Source: Bacteroidaceae bacterium
GTDB lineage: Bacteria; Bacteroidota; Bacteroidia; Bacteroidales; Bacteroidaceae
Assembly (NCBI GenBank): GCA_024401225.1
Contig: JAKSLM010000016.1
Coordinates: 1-53,557 of the forward strand
DNA length: 53,557 nucleotides
Direction: 5' to 3'
The notes under the pieces were generated by a model. The model was not told the origin of the DNA, did no database searches, and worked only from the letters and a program-made list of their open reading frames with translations. A program made the translations under genes and the position numbers. Each line of letters starts with the position of its first letter. Within the stretch, counting starts at the first letter, position 1. This document shows, piece by piece, positions 7,992 through 16,597 of the stretch.

Positions 7992-10748
7992 ATGAGCGAG
8001 ATTACAGAAGACAATGGACTCCAGCCTGCCGACAACTTGCAGGAACAGGACAATACCGATGTGGCAGCTACCGATCTTACCGATGTGAGCAAGTTGCCGC
8101 CAAAGTCCGATTACGATCCATCAACCATGAAGGATAGCATCACTCACCACTTGAGCGGGATGTACCAGAACTGGTTCCTGGACTATGCTTCGTATGTCAT
8201 ATTGGAACGTGCCGTGCCTCACATCGTGGACGGACTGAAGCCTGTGCAGCGACGCATACTCCACTCCATGAAGCGTATGGACGACGGACGCTACAACAAG
8301 GTGGCCAACATCGTCGGACACACCATGCAGTTCCATCCGCACGGAGATGCTTCGATCAAGGATGCGCTGGTGCAGATGGGGCAGAAGGAACTGCTCATCG
8401 ACTGCCAGGGCAACTGGGGCAACATACTCACAGGCGACGATGCAGCCGCTGCACGTTACATTGAGGCACGCCTCTCGAAGTTCGCCCTCGATGTGGTCTT
8501 CAATCCAAAGACTACCGAGTGGAAGCTGTCGTACGACGGACGCAACAAGGAACCTATCGCCCTCCCGGCTAAGTTCCCACTCCTCCTCGCTCAGGGAGTG
8601 GAAGGTATTGCTGTGGGACTGTCAAGCAAGATCCTGCCTCACAACTTCAATGAGATATGTGATGCTGCAGTCCATTACCTTCACGAAGAACCATTCCAGC
8701 TCTATCCCGACTTCCTAACCGGAGGCTCGGTCGATGTGGCCAAGTACAACGATGGCCAGCGAGGCGGCAGCGTGAGGGTGAGAGCAAAGATTGAGAAACT
8801 CGACAATAAGACACTCGTCATCCGTGAGATTCCATACGGCAAGACTGCCGAGACGCTCATCGACACCATAACAAAGGGCGTGGAGAAGGGCAAGATCAAG
8901 GCACGCAAGATAGAGGACAATACTGCTGCACAGGTGGAGATCGTCGTTCACCTCGTTCCGGGCGTGTCGTCCGACAAGCAGATCGATGCACTCTACGCAT
9001 TCACCGATTGTGAAATCAGCATCTCGCCAAACTGCTGTGTCATCGATGAGCGCATGCCTAAGTTCCTTACCGTGAGCGATGTGCTCCGCAAGAACGTGGA
9101 CTTCACCAAGTACCTCATCAAGCGCGAACTCGAGATCCGCCGTGGCGAGATCCTTGAACAGCTGCACTTTGCATCGCTTGAGAAGATCTTCATCGAGGAG
9201 CGAATCTACAAGGGCAAGGAATTTGAAAATGCACCTGACATGGACCACGCCGTAGCCTATGTCGACAAGCGACTCGAACCATTCAAGGATCAGTTTGTGC
9301 GTGAGGTGACTCGCGACGATATACTCCGACTCATGGAGATCAAGATGGCTCGCATCCTCAAGTTCAACAAGGATAGGGCCGACGAACTCATTGCCAAGAT
9401 GAAGGCCGAGATCGAGGAGATCGACCGCGACCTCGCCAACCTCGTAGAGGTCACAGCCAACTGGTTCCGCTTCCTCAAGCAGAAGTATGGCGCCGACCAT
9501 CCACGACTCACTGAGATACGCAGCTTCGACACCATCCAGGCATCGACCGTGGCTGAGGCCAACCAGAAGCTCTACATCAACCGTGCCGAGGGCTTCATCG
9601 GCACCTCGCTCAAGAAGGACGAGTACGTGTGCAACTGTTCCGACATCGACGACGTCATCCTCTTCTACAAGGACGGAACGTACAAGGTGGTGAAGGTGAC
9701 AGAGAAAGCCTTCGTGGGTGAGACCGAAAAGTCGAAGAAGGAAAAGCGCAAGGCCGAGATCATACACATTGCCGTGTTCAAGAAGAACGACACGCGAACC
9801 ATCTACAACGTATGCTACAAGGACGGCGATACGGGAGTGACATTCATCAAGCGATTCAACGTCACAGCCATCACCCGCGACAGGGAATACGACGTTACGG
9901 CAGGCACACCTAAGAGCCGCGTGACCTACTTCACCGCCAATGCCAACGGAGAGGCCGAGATCATCAAGGTGACCCTCAAGCCAAATGAGAAAATCAAGAA
10001 ACTGGTGTTCGAAAAGGACTTCTCCGAGATAGCCATCAAGGGACGTGCAAGCCGTGGCAACATGCTCACAAAGAACGAGATCTACCGCATACAGCTCAAA
10101 GCCCATGGCGGCAGTACGCTCGGAGGCCGAAAAGTGTGGTGGGACCCAGACGTGCAGCGCATCAACTATGATGAGCATGGCGAATACCTTGGCGAATTCT
10201 TCAACAACGACACCATACTCGTCATCCTGCCTAACGGCGACTTCTACACATCCAACTTCGATGCCAACAACCACTACGAGCAGAACATCCTCCGCATCGA
10301 GAAGTTCAATGCAAAGAAAGTGTGGACCGCCGTGCTATGGGATGCAGATAATCAGAACCTGCCATACATCAAGCGCTTCTACATCGAGCCAGCAGCCAAG
10401 AAGCAGAACTTCCTCGGCGACAATCCCGACAGCCGACTCATCCTGCTCACCGACACCTACTATCCTCGACTCCTCGTCAAGTACAACGATCAGAACATCG
10501 ATCGTCCTGACGAAGAGGTGGATGCCGAGCAGTTCATCGCCATCAAGGGCTTCAAGGCAAAAGGCAAGCGCCTCACCATCTATCCTATCGGCAGCGTGAC
10601 CGAACTCGAACCTACGCGTATGCCAGAGCCCGAGGCAGATGCCAGCCCATCAGGCGAGGACGAACAGCCAGCAGTCGAGGATCCCGATGAGGGCAAGAGC
10701 GACCAGGACATCAGGGACGAGATTACAGGGCAGTTGAAACTGTTTTAA
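7992..10748 (+). CDS. parC: DNA topoisomerase IV subunit A
   Basis: A 918-aa type IIA topoisomerase subunit that cuts and religates DNA to decatenate chromosomes. The breakage-reunion domain is clear: HTMQFHPHGDASIKDAL near 110-127, NWGNILTGDDAAAARYIEARLS near 140-160, with the active-site Tyr in ARYIEARL near 156. SSKILPHNFNEI and the coiled region near 460-500 follow, then the C-terminal beta-propeller. The acidic tail (DEQPAVEDPDEGKSDQ) is a local extension. The ATPase partner ParE is not in the window. Alternative: GyrA, but the missing GyrA box and the Bacteroidota ParC-like NWGN/DCQGNWGN layout favour ParC. The antisense strand also reads open for over 500 codons; that is a shadow of codon bias. 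Confidence 0.9.
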   Translation: MSEITEDNGLQPADNLQEQDNTDVAATDLTDVSKLPPKSDYDPSTMKDSITHHLSGMYQNWFLDYASYVILERAVPHIVDGLKPVQRRILHSMKRMDDGRYNKVANIVGHTMQFHPHGDASIKDALVQMGQKELLIDCQGNWGNILTGDDAAAARYIEARLSKFALDVVFNPKTTEWKLSYDGRNKEPIALPAKFPLLLAQGVEGIAVGLSSKILPHNFNEICDAAVHYLHEEPFQLYPDFLTGGSVDVAKYNDGQRGGSVRVRAKIEKLDNKTLVIREIPYGKTAETLIDTITKGVEKGKIKARKIEDNTAAQVEIVVHLVPGVSSDKQIDALYAFTDCEISISPNCCVIDERMPKFLTVSDVLRKNVDFTKYLIKRELEIRRGEILEQLHFASLEKIFIEERIYKGKEFENAPDMDHAVAYVDKRLEPFKDQFVREVTRDDILRLMEIKMARILKFNKDRADELIAKMKAEIEEIDRDLANLVEVTANWFRFLKQKYGADHPRLTEIRSFDTIQASTVAEANQKLYINRAEGFIGTSLKKDEYVCNCSDIDDVILFYKDGTYKVVKVTEKAFVGETEKSKKEKRKAEIIHIAVFKKNDTRTIYNVCYKDGDTGVTFIKRFNVTAITRDREYDVTAGTPKSRVTYFTANANGEAEIIKVTLKPNEKIKKLVFEKDFSEIAIKGRASRGNMLTKNEIYRIQLKAHGGSTLGGRKVWWDPDVQRINYDEHGEYLGEFFNNDTILVILPNGDFYTSNFDANNHYEQNILRIEKFNAKKVWTAVLWDADNQNLPYIKRFYIEPAAKKQNFLGDNPDSRLILLTDTYYPRLLVKYNDQNIDRPDEEVDAEQFIAIKGFKAKGKRLTIYPIGSVTELEPTRMPEPEADASPSGEDEQPAVEDPDEGKSDQDIRDEITGQLKLF

Positions 10749-10757
10749 GTATATAAA

Positions 10758-11627
10758 GTGAACATCAAACCATCACATATCATAAAGCGCGGAATGACAA
10801 TGGCAGCAATGCTATTGTCATCCCTCGTCGTATGTGCTCAGCAGGAGCCAGCGCTTCATTCCACCCTTTACGGAGTGGGAACGACCAATGTGTACGACTC
10901 CTACCTCTCACCTTATAGTTATAAAGGAATAGATGGACGACTGATACGCGAAACCCTCCGCAACACATCGTTGTGCCACAAGCGCATCGCTTATCAGACC
11001 CTGGTCGATGTCGATGCTGCCTACACCACCAACTACTCCCAGACGGCACACGAATATGCTGGCGGAGTGCGCTACAGCAATTCATGGATGTACCATTGGA
11101 CCCTTGATTACGATCTTGAGACCGTGCCATCCGAGTTTCCTATCTCGCCTATCCATCCAGCGTTTCCAGGATTCCTGCACCTCTATGCCGGCCTCCAGCC
11201 ATCGGTCTATCTCGGAGGCATCTACAACACTCGCAACGGCAACAATCCAGCCCAGGCAAAGCTTGACCTGACCATCAATGCGACTATCATGGCGCAGTAC
11301 AACCTCAGCCTCTTCAATCGCGTGTTCCCAGTGCGCTATCAGCTCACCGCGCCGTTGGTTGGTGCAGCCTTCTCCATTCGCTATGGCCAGTCGTACTATG
11401 AACTCTTTGCGCGAGGCAACTACGATCACAACGTAGTTTTCACCCATCCCGCCAACATGCCAAGCATGCGTCATTTGCTCACCCTCGACATACCGGTAGG
11501 TCGCAACTACCTTCGATTGGGATGGAGCGGAGAGTTCCATCAGAGCCGCCTGAACGGCATCCGCTACCATTCCTATTCCAACAACTTCATGATTGGATTC
11601 ACGAAGTACTTCTACAAGACATTCTGA
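10758..11627 (+). CDS. DUF3316 family exported protein
   Basis: A 289-aa protein with an N-terminal signal peptide (basic residues, then MAAMLLSSLVVCAQQ). The rest is beta-rich with alternating aromatic residues, and ends in FMIGFTKYFYKTF, a terminal aromatic residue like that of outer-membrane beta-barrels. This pattern is known for DUF3316 in Bacteroidales; function is unknown. It starts 9 nt after parC, probably in one transcript. The first start codon is GTG at 10758; ATG codons at 10794 and 10800 are alternatives that keep a shorter signal peptide. Confidence 0.75.
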   Translation: MNIKPSHIIKRGMTMAAMLLSSLVVCAQQEPALHSTLYGVGTTNVYDSYLSPYSYKGIDGRLIRETLRNTSLCHKRIAYQTLVDVDAAYTTNYSQTAHEYAGGVRYSNSWMYHWTLDYDLETVPSEFPISPIHPAFPGFLHLYAGLQPSVYLGGIYNTRNGNNPAQAKLDLTINATIMAQYNLSLFNRVFPVRYQLTAPLVGAAFSIRYGQSYYELFARGNYDHNVVFTHPANMPSMRHLLTLDIPVGRNYLRLGWSGEFHQSRLNGIRYHSYSNNFMIGFTKYFYKTF

Positions 11628-11697
11628 AACCATGTGGGCAAGGTGTCGAACCTATGATGCGGACATTGCCCCCAACCCTCAGCAAACATATCATAAA

Positions 11698-11776
11698 CTC
11701 CTTGCAAGGACATCATAAACTCCTTGCAAGGACTTTGCTATTTCCTTACTAAGAGTTTGCCAACTCCTTGCAAGGA
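11698..11776. repeat. Cluster of three CTCCTTGCAAGGA palindromes
   Basis: CTCCTTGCAAGGA occurs at 11698-11710, 11720-11732 and 11764-11776; the first two are spaced by 22 nt and share the flank AAA before the motif. The same motif recurs near 35.6-35.7 kb. Confidence 0.9.
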
Positions 11777-11844
11777 CTTTGCCCTCTTCTTACTACCCCT
11801 CAATCCTCTTACTTCTTACTTTATACTTATTACTTGAAAGAAAT

Positions 11845-11910
11845 CTCTAACCTTTAACCTCTAACCTTTAACCTCTAACCTTTAACCTCTCACCTCTCAC
11901 CTCTAACCTA
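11845..11910. repeat. 14-nt tandem repeat CTCTAACCTTTAAC
   Basis: Three full copies and decayed partial copies in a row. The reverse-complement motif (GGTTAGAG) appears at 1758-1775 and 32063-32100, so this is a dispersed simple-repeat family. Confidence 0.85.
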
Positions 11911-12141
11911 AAAACTCCCCATCTCCCTACTAAATTATTACAACATATTGATAATAATGTTTTATCTTAGTAGAGCGTTGGCACATTTTAAACTAAAACT
12001 GTTTTTATTTGAAAGAAAAATGTTTTTCTCAATGTACCGAGTTATGGCACATTAAATGGTATATATGAGTTGGAAGAAGGCTCTTGGCATATGCCAGGAA
12101 CCTTTGCAATGTGTATGGAATGTATTCTGCGATGAGAGTCA

Positions 12142-13041
12142 TTATTGCCAGATTGGCTCCATTTCCCAACCTTTAGGGAATCCCATCGCCGCAAGGTCTA
12201 TTTCTGGGAATTCAACGAATAGCCAACGTAGTTTTGCAAGCATATCGTTGTTCGGAGAAATCCCCCCCAGGAAATACTTGATGACACATATATTGAAATA
12301 AGTTCTCTGAGGGTCGACTGGCAATGTTATCCAAGGATGGCTTATTCGTCTTGGCATCATAGGAAGAATGAAGTTCACCTTGTTCCATACTCTGGAATGG
12401 TGACAGCAAGAGTTTCTTACAAGCGTTAGTGTTGTAAGCCATGATTCAAACACCCTTGGCTGTAGTCCGAATATACGAGAGATTGCCTTTCTGATTCTGT
12501 CCTCCTTCAAATTACGATATACCATGTTAACTGAACCCATGGTTAGAAGTTCGCCAAGAATCCATGCAGGAGGATAAGGATTCGTGTACTCGTTCTTGAA
12601 ATGCTGTATAAAATCCTCTGTTGATTTACGATACTCCCTATCTATGAGATTAGTTGTGTCTGCAAAGGTGCGTGGGTTGGCAAAATGAACACTATTCATA
12701 AGCCAAAAATCATCACCTGACATTTCTGCCGTGACGTTCATGACTGCTTCTCTTACAGCTATCTCAATCTTCTCGATCTCATTTAGCAAAAGCATACGCA
12801 GCTTTTTGTCAAAGCGATATAACATCATGATCTTTTTGAAAGATGCGCCTGTTTTGTATTGATGTAAGTTCTTTGGCATCCTCAAAAAAGGATACATGTA
12901 TGCAGACAGACGATAATAGCCGATGCTTTCAATATATCGTTCGGCTTTTCGTTCATCGCCAATCTCTAGTCCTCGTGATTTAAGGATTTGAACTAAGTCG
13001 GTAGGACTTGAATATGTTTTCGTGAAGTTTCTTCTTGCCAT
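12142..13041 (-). CDS. Abi_2 family abortive-infection protein with HEPN motif
   Basis: A 299-aa protein of the AbiD/AbiF (Abi_2) type. The N-terminal part has the typical ERYIESIGYYRLSAYMYPF near residues 38-56 and LNEIEKIEIAVREAV near 85-99. Near residues 205-213 it has LVRNSCCHH, which fits the HEPN RNxxxH ribonuclease motif that defines the active site of this family. Members protect against phage by stopping cell growth or cleaving RNA. It is a single gene with its own strong promoter and has no close antitoxin partner that I can see. The AT-rich flanks suggest acquisition. The family is well supported; activity is inferred. Confidence 0.88.
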   Translation of the reverse strand: MARRNFTKTYSSPTDLVQILKSRGLEIGDERKAERYIESIGYYRLSAYMYPFLRMPKNLHQYKTGASFKKIMMLYRFDKKLRMLLLNEIEKIEIAVREAVMNVTAEMSGDDFWLMNSVHFANPRTFADTTNLIDREYRKSTEDFIQHFKNEYTNPYPPAWILGELLTMGSVNMVYRNLKEDRIRKAISRIFGLQPRVFESWLTTLTLVRNSCCHHSRVWNKVNFILPMMPRRISHPWITLPVDPQRTYFNICVIKYFLGGISPNNDMLAKLRWLFVEFPEIDLAAMGFPKGWEMEPIWQ

Positions 13042-13105
13042 ATCTAAAACAAAAAAGCCCCGCGCATTTGAGCATCAACGAGAGGCTTGGCGGGAACTAA
13101 CGATG

Positions 13106-13137
13106 CAAAGTTATAAAGAATTTATCAATCAAACAAA
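13106..13137 (-). promoter_or_regulatory. Promoter for the Abi_2 gene
   Basis: On the minus strand TTTG (13134-13137), 20 nt, then TAACTTTG (13106-13113), about 65 nt before the ATG. Confidence 0.65.
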
Positions 13138-13249
13138 TTATTCTGATGAAAATGCAATTTTAGGTGCATTTTTTAATGATTTCGTGCCAAAAATGAAATT
13201 TGGAACGCATATTTTAAGAGAATTTCGCTCGTATTTGATGAAAAATGTG

Positions 13250-13257
13250 TAACTTTG
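13250..13257 (+). promoter_or_regulatory. -7 box directly in front of the structured RNA
   Basis: TAACTTTG ends 8 nt before the base of the closing helix, so transcription would begin at the RNA's 5' end. Confidence 0.6.
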
Positions 13258-13262
13258 CAGTG

Positions 13263-13520
13263 TCGTGCCTACGCCGTGCCATCTGAAAAGGATGCGCGGA
13301 TGGGCGGGACACTACATAATGTAAAAGCGTCATCGATGCTTTGTCTATTGGCTCACTGAAACCTGAGAAATTTCACATTGCAAGTCAAAGGACAATGTCA
13401 GAAGTGAATGCTACGGGTATGCTATCATCGTATCCCGGGGTGTGCATGTGAGGGTATATTATATCCTCAAGGCACACTTTTTCGGAGTACGTGCAATATA
13501 CCGGCGTAGGCAGTCACTCT
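13263..13520 (+). ncRNA. Structured RNA candidate, about 250 nt, 6S-like rod
   Basis: No reading frame of note runs through this stretch, yet it is strongly foldable. The ends close with an 11-bp perfect helix (13266-13276 with 13502-13512). Inside are AAAGCGTC/GATGCTTT around a 3-nt loop near 13333-13351, TTCAC..ATTG/CAATGT..GTGAA further along, and GTGTGC/GCACAC enclosing GAGGGTATA/TATATCCTC near 13440-13480. A -7 box abuts the 5' end. A standalone rod of this size resembles 6S RNA, and I recall that a Bacteroidales 6S form exists, but I see no sequence hallmark that proves it. RNase P, tmRNA and SRP RNA signatures were looked for and not seen. Confidence 0.5.
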
Positions 13521-13677
13521 ACAAGTCAACTTGCAAGGGTTTTCTCAGGACCTCAGTGGCGGACGAGTAGAGTTGGAGGCCTGCGTTTTTTGCGTTATAG
13601 TAGTTATAGAACTTTCATTTCAAATTTTATTCATTTGCAACCATAGGGCCGAGGGAGCACTTAATACTATTTGCCAT

Positions 13678-14373
13678 ATGGGCGCATTAATTGTTTTAAT
13701 TGCTATTGTAGCACTTTGGGTATGGTGGAAGAAGAGCCACTACAATGACTCAAAATGGGTCAAGGAACGTATCGAGGGTCGTAACGAAGATCAAAAAGCC
13801 GTTATTCGTTATTTCTGCAATGACCCTGCTTGTTTGAGCAAGAAGCCAATCTCTGATGCAGAATACGATCAGATGGTTTTGGATGTTTTGAACTCAACCG
13901 ATTACAAGCAGAAGGCTTTGAACAAACTTGGCATTGACGAGGATCAGGTCAAAGAAATCGAACCTGTTCATTTTGAAGGGTTCGTGTATGATGAAAATGG
14001 TAAATCTTTTACCAAGTATGGTGATGATGGCAAGAGCCGCTCATCCAAGTATCAGGTTTCTTGGCTGTTCTTCAGTGCTACTCAGCTTTATCTGTACCAG
14101 AATACTTTCAACATGGATGAAGATGGTAAGCAAGAGGTGACAGAGGAATACTTCTACAAGGATATTACAAACTTCGCTACTTCTTCGGACACTGTAGAAA
14201 CTCCGTTCTATGATGCTAAAAAGGACAAGATGGTCCTCAAAAACGTTAACAGCAATCGTTTCCTTATGACTGTGCCAGGAAATAAATTCTATTGCTCACT
14301 TGAGCAGAACGACTACGCAGAACGTGCTATTCAGGGCATGAAGGCAATGCTTCGCGAAAAAAAGAACGCATAA
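13678..14373 (+). CDS. Membrane-anchored protein of unknown function, first gene of a five-gene operon
   Basis: A 231-aa protein with one N-terminal transmembrane helix (GALIVLIAIVALWVWW, residues 2-17), then a soluble part rich in Asp, Lys and Phe. I recognise no domain. The segment KYQVSWLFFSATQLYLYQNTF near 120-140 and FYKDITNFATSSD suggest a beta-rich PH-like fold, which is a guess. I start at MGALIV; the frame is open upstream to 13531, but that would run through the ncRNA's 3' side and has no gene-like content. The next gene begins 10 nt downstream, and the five genes are spaced by 4-13 nt, so they are one transcript. Confidence 0.75.
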   Translation: MGALIVLIAIVALWVWWKKSHYNDSKWVKERIEGRNEDQKAVIRYFCNDPACLSKKPISDAEYDQMVLDVLNSTDYKQKALNKLGIDEDQVKEIEPVHFEGFVYDENGKSFTKYGDDGKSRSSKYQVSWLFFSATQLYLYQNTFNMDEDGKQEVTEEYFYKDITNFATSSDTVETPFYDAKKDKMVLKNVNSNRFLMTVPGNKFYCSLEQNDYAERAIQGMKAMLREKKNA

Positions 14374-14383
14374 CTTTCTGAGT

Positions 14384-14800
14384 ATGAATCAGCCAATAAA
14401 CGAGGAAACTGTCAGAGACTATTGCTTACACCACGAATTATCGCGTCCTTATATAAATTTTTATAAGGTAATGTGTGTTATCTGTTTGTTGGTCGTTGTC
14501 GCAGTTGCTGTCTCCTACGTTCTTTGTCTATTGGCTGATTTCCCTTTCCTTCTTATATTTGAAGTCATAGTCCATGTAATATTGCTATGCTCAGCAAAAG
14601 CCCTTCTAAAGCTTTTGGTAAAATGCTATCAGCGCTATGCATCAGAAAAGACAAGACGTCAATGCTCTTGCATGCCTTCATGCTCTGAATATGCATTGCT
14701 CGCATTGGAAAAATATGTATGGCCCAAAGCACTATGGATGACGTGGCGACGGGTGACACATACCTGTTCTATGGCTGGTTATCATGTAGATTACCCTTAA
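14384..14800 (+). CDS. YidD-like membrane protein with N-terminal helices
   Basis: A 138-aa protein. Two hydrophobic helices lie at about 28-50 and 53-75, followed by a cysteine-rich C-terminal part with CSCMPSCSEYALLALEKY near 93-110, a Trp/Arg-rich helix, and HTCSMAGYHVDYP at the end. That PSCSEYA...C...GG/GYD-P layout is the signature of YidD, the membrane protein insertion efficiency factor. Ordinary YidD is about 70-85 aa and lacks the two helices, so this is a diverged, membrane-tethered version, probably not the housekeeping copy that lies beside yidC/rnpA. Location in this operon suggests a role in membrane upkeep (inferred). Confidence 0.7.
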   Translation: MNQPINEETVRDYCLHHELSRPYINFYKVMCVICLLVVVAVAVSYVLCLLADFPFLLIFEVIVHVILLCSAKALLKLLVKCYQRYASEKTRRQCSCMPSCSEYALLALEKYVWPKALWMTWRRVTHTCSMAGYHVDYP

Positions 14801-14813
14801 AACAATATATTCC

Positions 14814-16019
14814 ATGGGATTTTTTAATAAACTGCGAACTGATGGAGCAACATACGATGGTCAGGGAGAGGAGCGTCGTGGCTTCATTGATGTCATTCAA
14901 TACAATGGAGACCCTGACGATTTGGTCTGGAAATTTCCTTATAACAATCTCTCCATCGGTGCACAACTCATTGTAAACAAGAGCCAGGAGGCTATTTTTG
15001 TCAAAGGCGGAGCTGTATGTGATGTCTTCGGTGAAGGAACCCATACTCTTTCATCGAAAAACCTTCCTCTCCTTGACAAAATCATCAACCTTCCTTTTGG
15101 TGGCAGGTCTCCATTTGTTGCTGAAGTATGGTTTGTCAATAAGGTAATCCGTCGTGGACTTAGATTTGGCACACCAACCCCAATCCGAGTCGTTGACCCT
15201 CGCTATGCCGCAGCCGAAATGGCAATACCTGTTCGTGCTCATGGTGATTTCAGTATCAGGGTGACAGATAGTCTGTTGCTGCTCAATGAGTTTGTCGGCA
15301 CCCAGCACCTTTTTACTACAGATGACTTTGTAGAGAAGTTCTCGACAATGGTGGTGCAGGATCTCAACAAGAATATAAAGAAGTATTCTCGTGAAGAAAA
15401 CATCTCGCCCCTTGATTTCCCTGAGTATGCTCCAGAAATAGCAGATTACATCAAGCAAGCACTCCTTGACAGATTCTCGGCTTATGGCATCAGTCTTGAA
15501 GACTTCCAATTTGCCCATCTTGCGCCAAACGAAGATGATCCAATCGTCAAGGAACTCTATAATAACCGCATCGAGTCTGTCAAAGAACGTGAGCGCCGAC
15601 AGATACAAGGTTTCACTTATCAGCAAGAACGTCAATTCGATATCATGGAGACTGCAGCCGGAAACGAAGGAAGTGCAGGCGGCATGATGGGCGCTGGTAT
15701 GGGCATGGGTATGGGCATGGGAGTTGGAGCCGCCTTTGGTCAGCAAATGCAGCAGGTTTCCCAGTCAATGAACACGATGCAAGCTCCACCTCCACCACCA
15801 ACAACTTTCGCGCCATACTATCTTTATGTAAACAACAGCCAGCAAGGTCCATTCGACTTGCCAACATTGCAGACGTTGGCTTCTGCAGGCACACTCACTC
15901 CTCAAACTCTTGTCTGGAAGCAAGGAATGGCAGGTTGGGCTGCCGCAAGTAGTCAGCCAGATTTGATGGGTTTATTCGGAAGTACCCCGCCACCTCCTCC
16001 ACCACCAGTAATGCCTTAA
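14814..16019 (+). CDS. SPFH-domain (YdjI virion-core-like) protein with GYF_2 domain
   Basis: A 401-aa protein. Residues about 30-260 form an SPFH/band-7 domain of the YdjI-like type (DLVWKFPYNNLSIGAQLIV, GAVCDVFGEGTHTL, then SIRVTDSLLLLNEFVG). A low-complexity Gly-Met stretch follows near 285-305, then a Pro run, then a GYF_2 domain near 325-385 (YYLYVNNSQQGPFDLPTLQTLASAG). It ends in another Pro run. SPFH proteins assemble in membrane microdomains, and GYF_2 binds proline-rich peptides, so the tail could self-associate or recruit partners. It has no transmembrane helix itself. The zinc ribbon often found at the C-terminus of relatives is instead in a separate gene downstream. Confidence 0.85.
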   Translation: MGFFNKLRTDGATYDGQGEERRGFIDVIQYNGDPDDLVWKFPYNNLSIGAQLIVNKSQEAIFVKGGAVCDVFGEGTHTLSSKNLPLLDKIINLPFGGRSPFVAEVWFVNKVIRRGLRFGTPTPIRVVDPRYAAAEMAIPVRAHGDFSIRVTDSLLLLNEFVGTQHLFTTDDFVEKFSTMVVQDLNKNIKKYSREENISPLDFPEYAPEIADYIKQALLDRFSAYGISLEDFQFAHLAPNEDDPIVKELYNNRIESVKERERRQIQGFTYQQERQFDIMETAAGNEGSAGGMMGAGMGMGMGMGVGAAFGQQMQQVSQSMNTMQAPPPPPTTFAPYYLYVNNSQQGPFDLPTLQTLASAGTLTPQTLVWKQGMAGWAAASSQPDLMGLFGSTPPPPPPPVMP

Positions 16020-16023
16020 TGCA

Positions 16024-16593
16024 ATGAAGACCGTTACAAAAATAATAATGTGTTCCTGCCTGTTCTGCTATTTTGCAGGATTATGGATGATAGCCTCTCG
16101 CTTTGGTCTTATCAAACTGATAACTCGATACGGACTTGCAGAGTCGTTTGACCAAATACCTAAAGACTTCCCTCAGGTTAAGTATTTGTATGTTGGACTT
16201 GCCGTTTATACGTTATTGTATGCCATCCTTTCCTATTTTATATATAAATATAGCGAAAGGACAGCAAAGGAACAAGCTCAGCTCCAACAGGAAGCTTCCA
16301 TTGTTGTGTCATATGCAGAACGTATGAATGTGCTACTCTCACAATACGAACGTAGCAGTATAAGGGATGTGAAAGTAAGACAAAAACTTCAGACACTTTC
16401 CAGACAGATTGCATCATTACCGCCTGCCGTAGTGCGCAATGCATCGTTAAATTCTGAAGTGACGAATATTGTAAGTAGCCTTCAGGATCTTCTTGCAGAC
16501 GGTTGCTCGGCTGATGTTTTCTCGTCAGCCATTGACAATGCCCGCGATGCTATTGATTCCGTTAAGCGTAGAAGTGTAACATCAAATTATTAA
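16024..16593 (+). CDS. Two-helix membrane protein with coiled coil
   Basis: A 189-aa protein of unknown function. Transmembrane helices lie at about 8-27 and 55-74; the rest is a charged helical part with coiled-coil-like content (SERTAKEQAQLQQEASIVV and onward to residue 180). It starts 4 nt after the SPFH gene, so translation is likely coupled. The layout (two helices near the N-terminus, cytosolic coiled coil) fits a membrane partner for the SPFH protein, which is inference from the operon. Confidence 0.7.
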   Translation: MKTVTKIIMCSCLFCYFAGLWMIASRFGLIKLITRYGLAESFDQIPKDFPQVKYLYVGLAVYTLLYAILSYFIYKYSERTAKEQAQLQQEASIVVSYAERMNVLLSQYERSSIRDVKVRQKLQTLSRQIASLPPAVVRNASLNSEVTNIVSSLQDLLADGCSADVFSSAIDNARDAIDSVKRRSVTSNY

Positions 16594-16597
16594 GCCT

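Larger units (their letters stand above)
11628..12141. other. Gene-free stretch rich in repeats
   Basis: About 510 bases between DUF3316 and the Abi gene. It holds three CTTGCAAG palindromes, a 14-nt tandem repeat tract and an AT-rich segment (about 11930-12060). I see no credible gene. Confidence 0.7.

Noticed and set aside
8715-10274. A 519-codon open frame antisense to parC
   Set aside because: It is the mirror of strong codon bias in parC; it has no domain and no promoter.
11698-11776. A possible CRISPR array
   Set aside because: The repeats are short perfect palindromes with uneven spacing and no cas genes.
13022-13252. A 76-codon plus-strand frame between Abi_2 and the RNA
   Set aside because: It overlaps the Abi_2 start and promoter and has no recognisable content.
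13263-13520. RNase P RNA, tmRNA or SRP RNA
   Set aside because: The conserved core sequences of these RNAs (for example the GAGGAAAGTC region of RNase P) are not seen.
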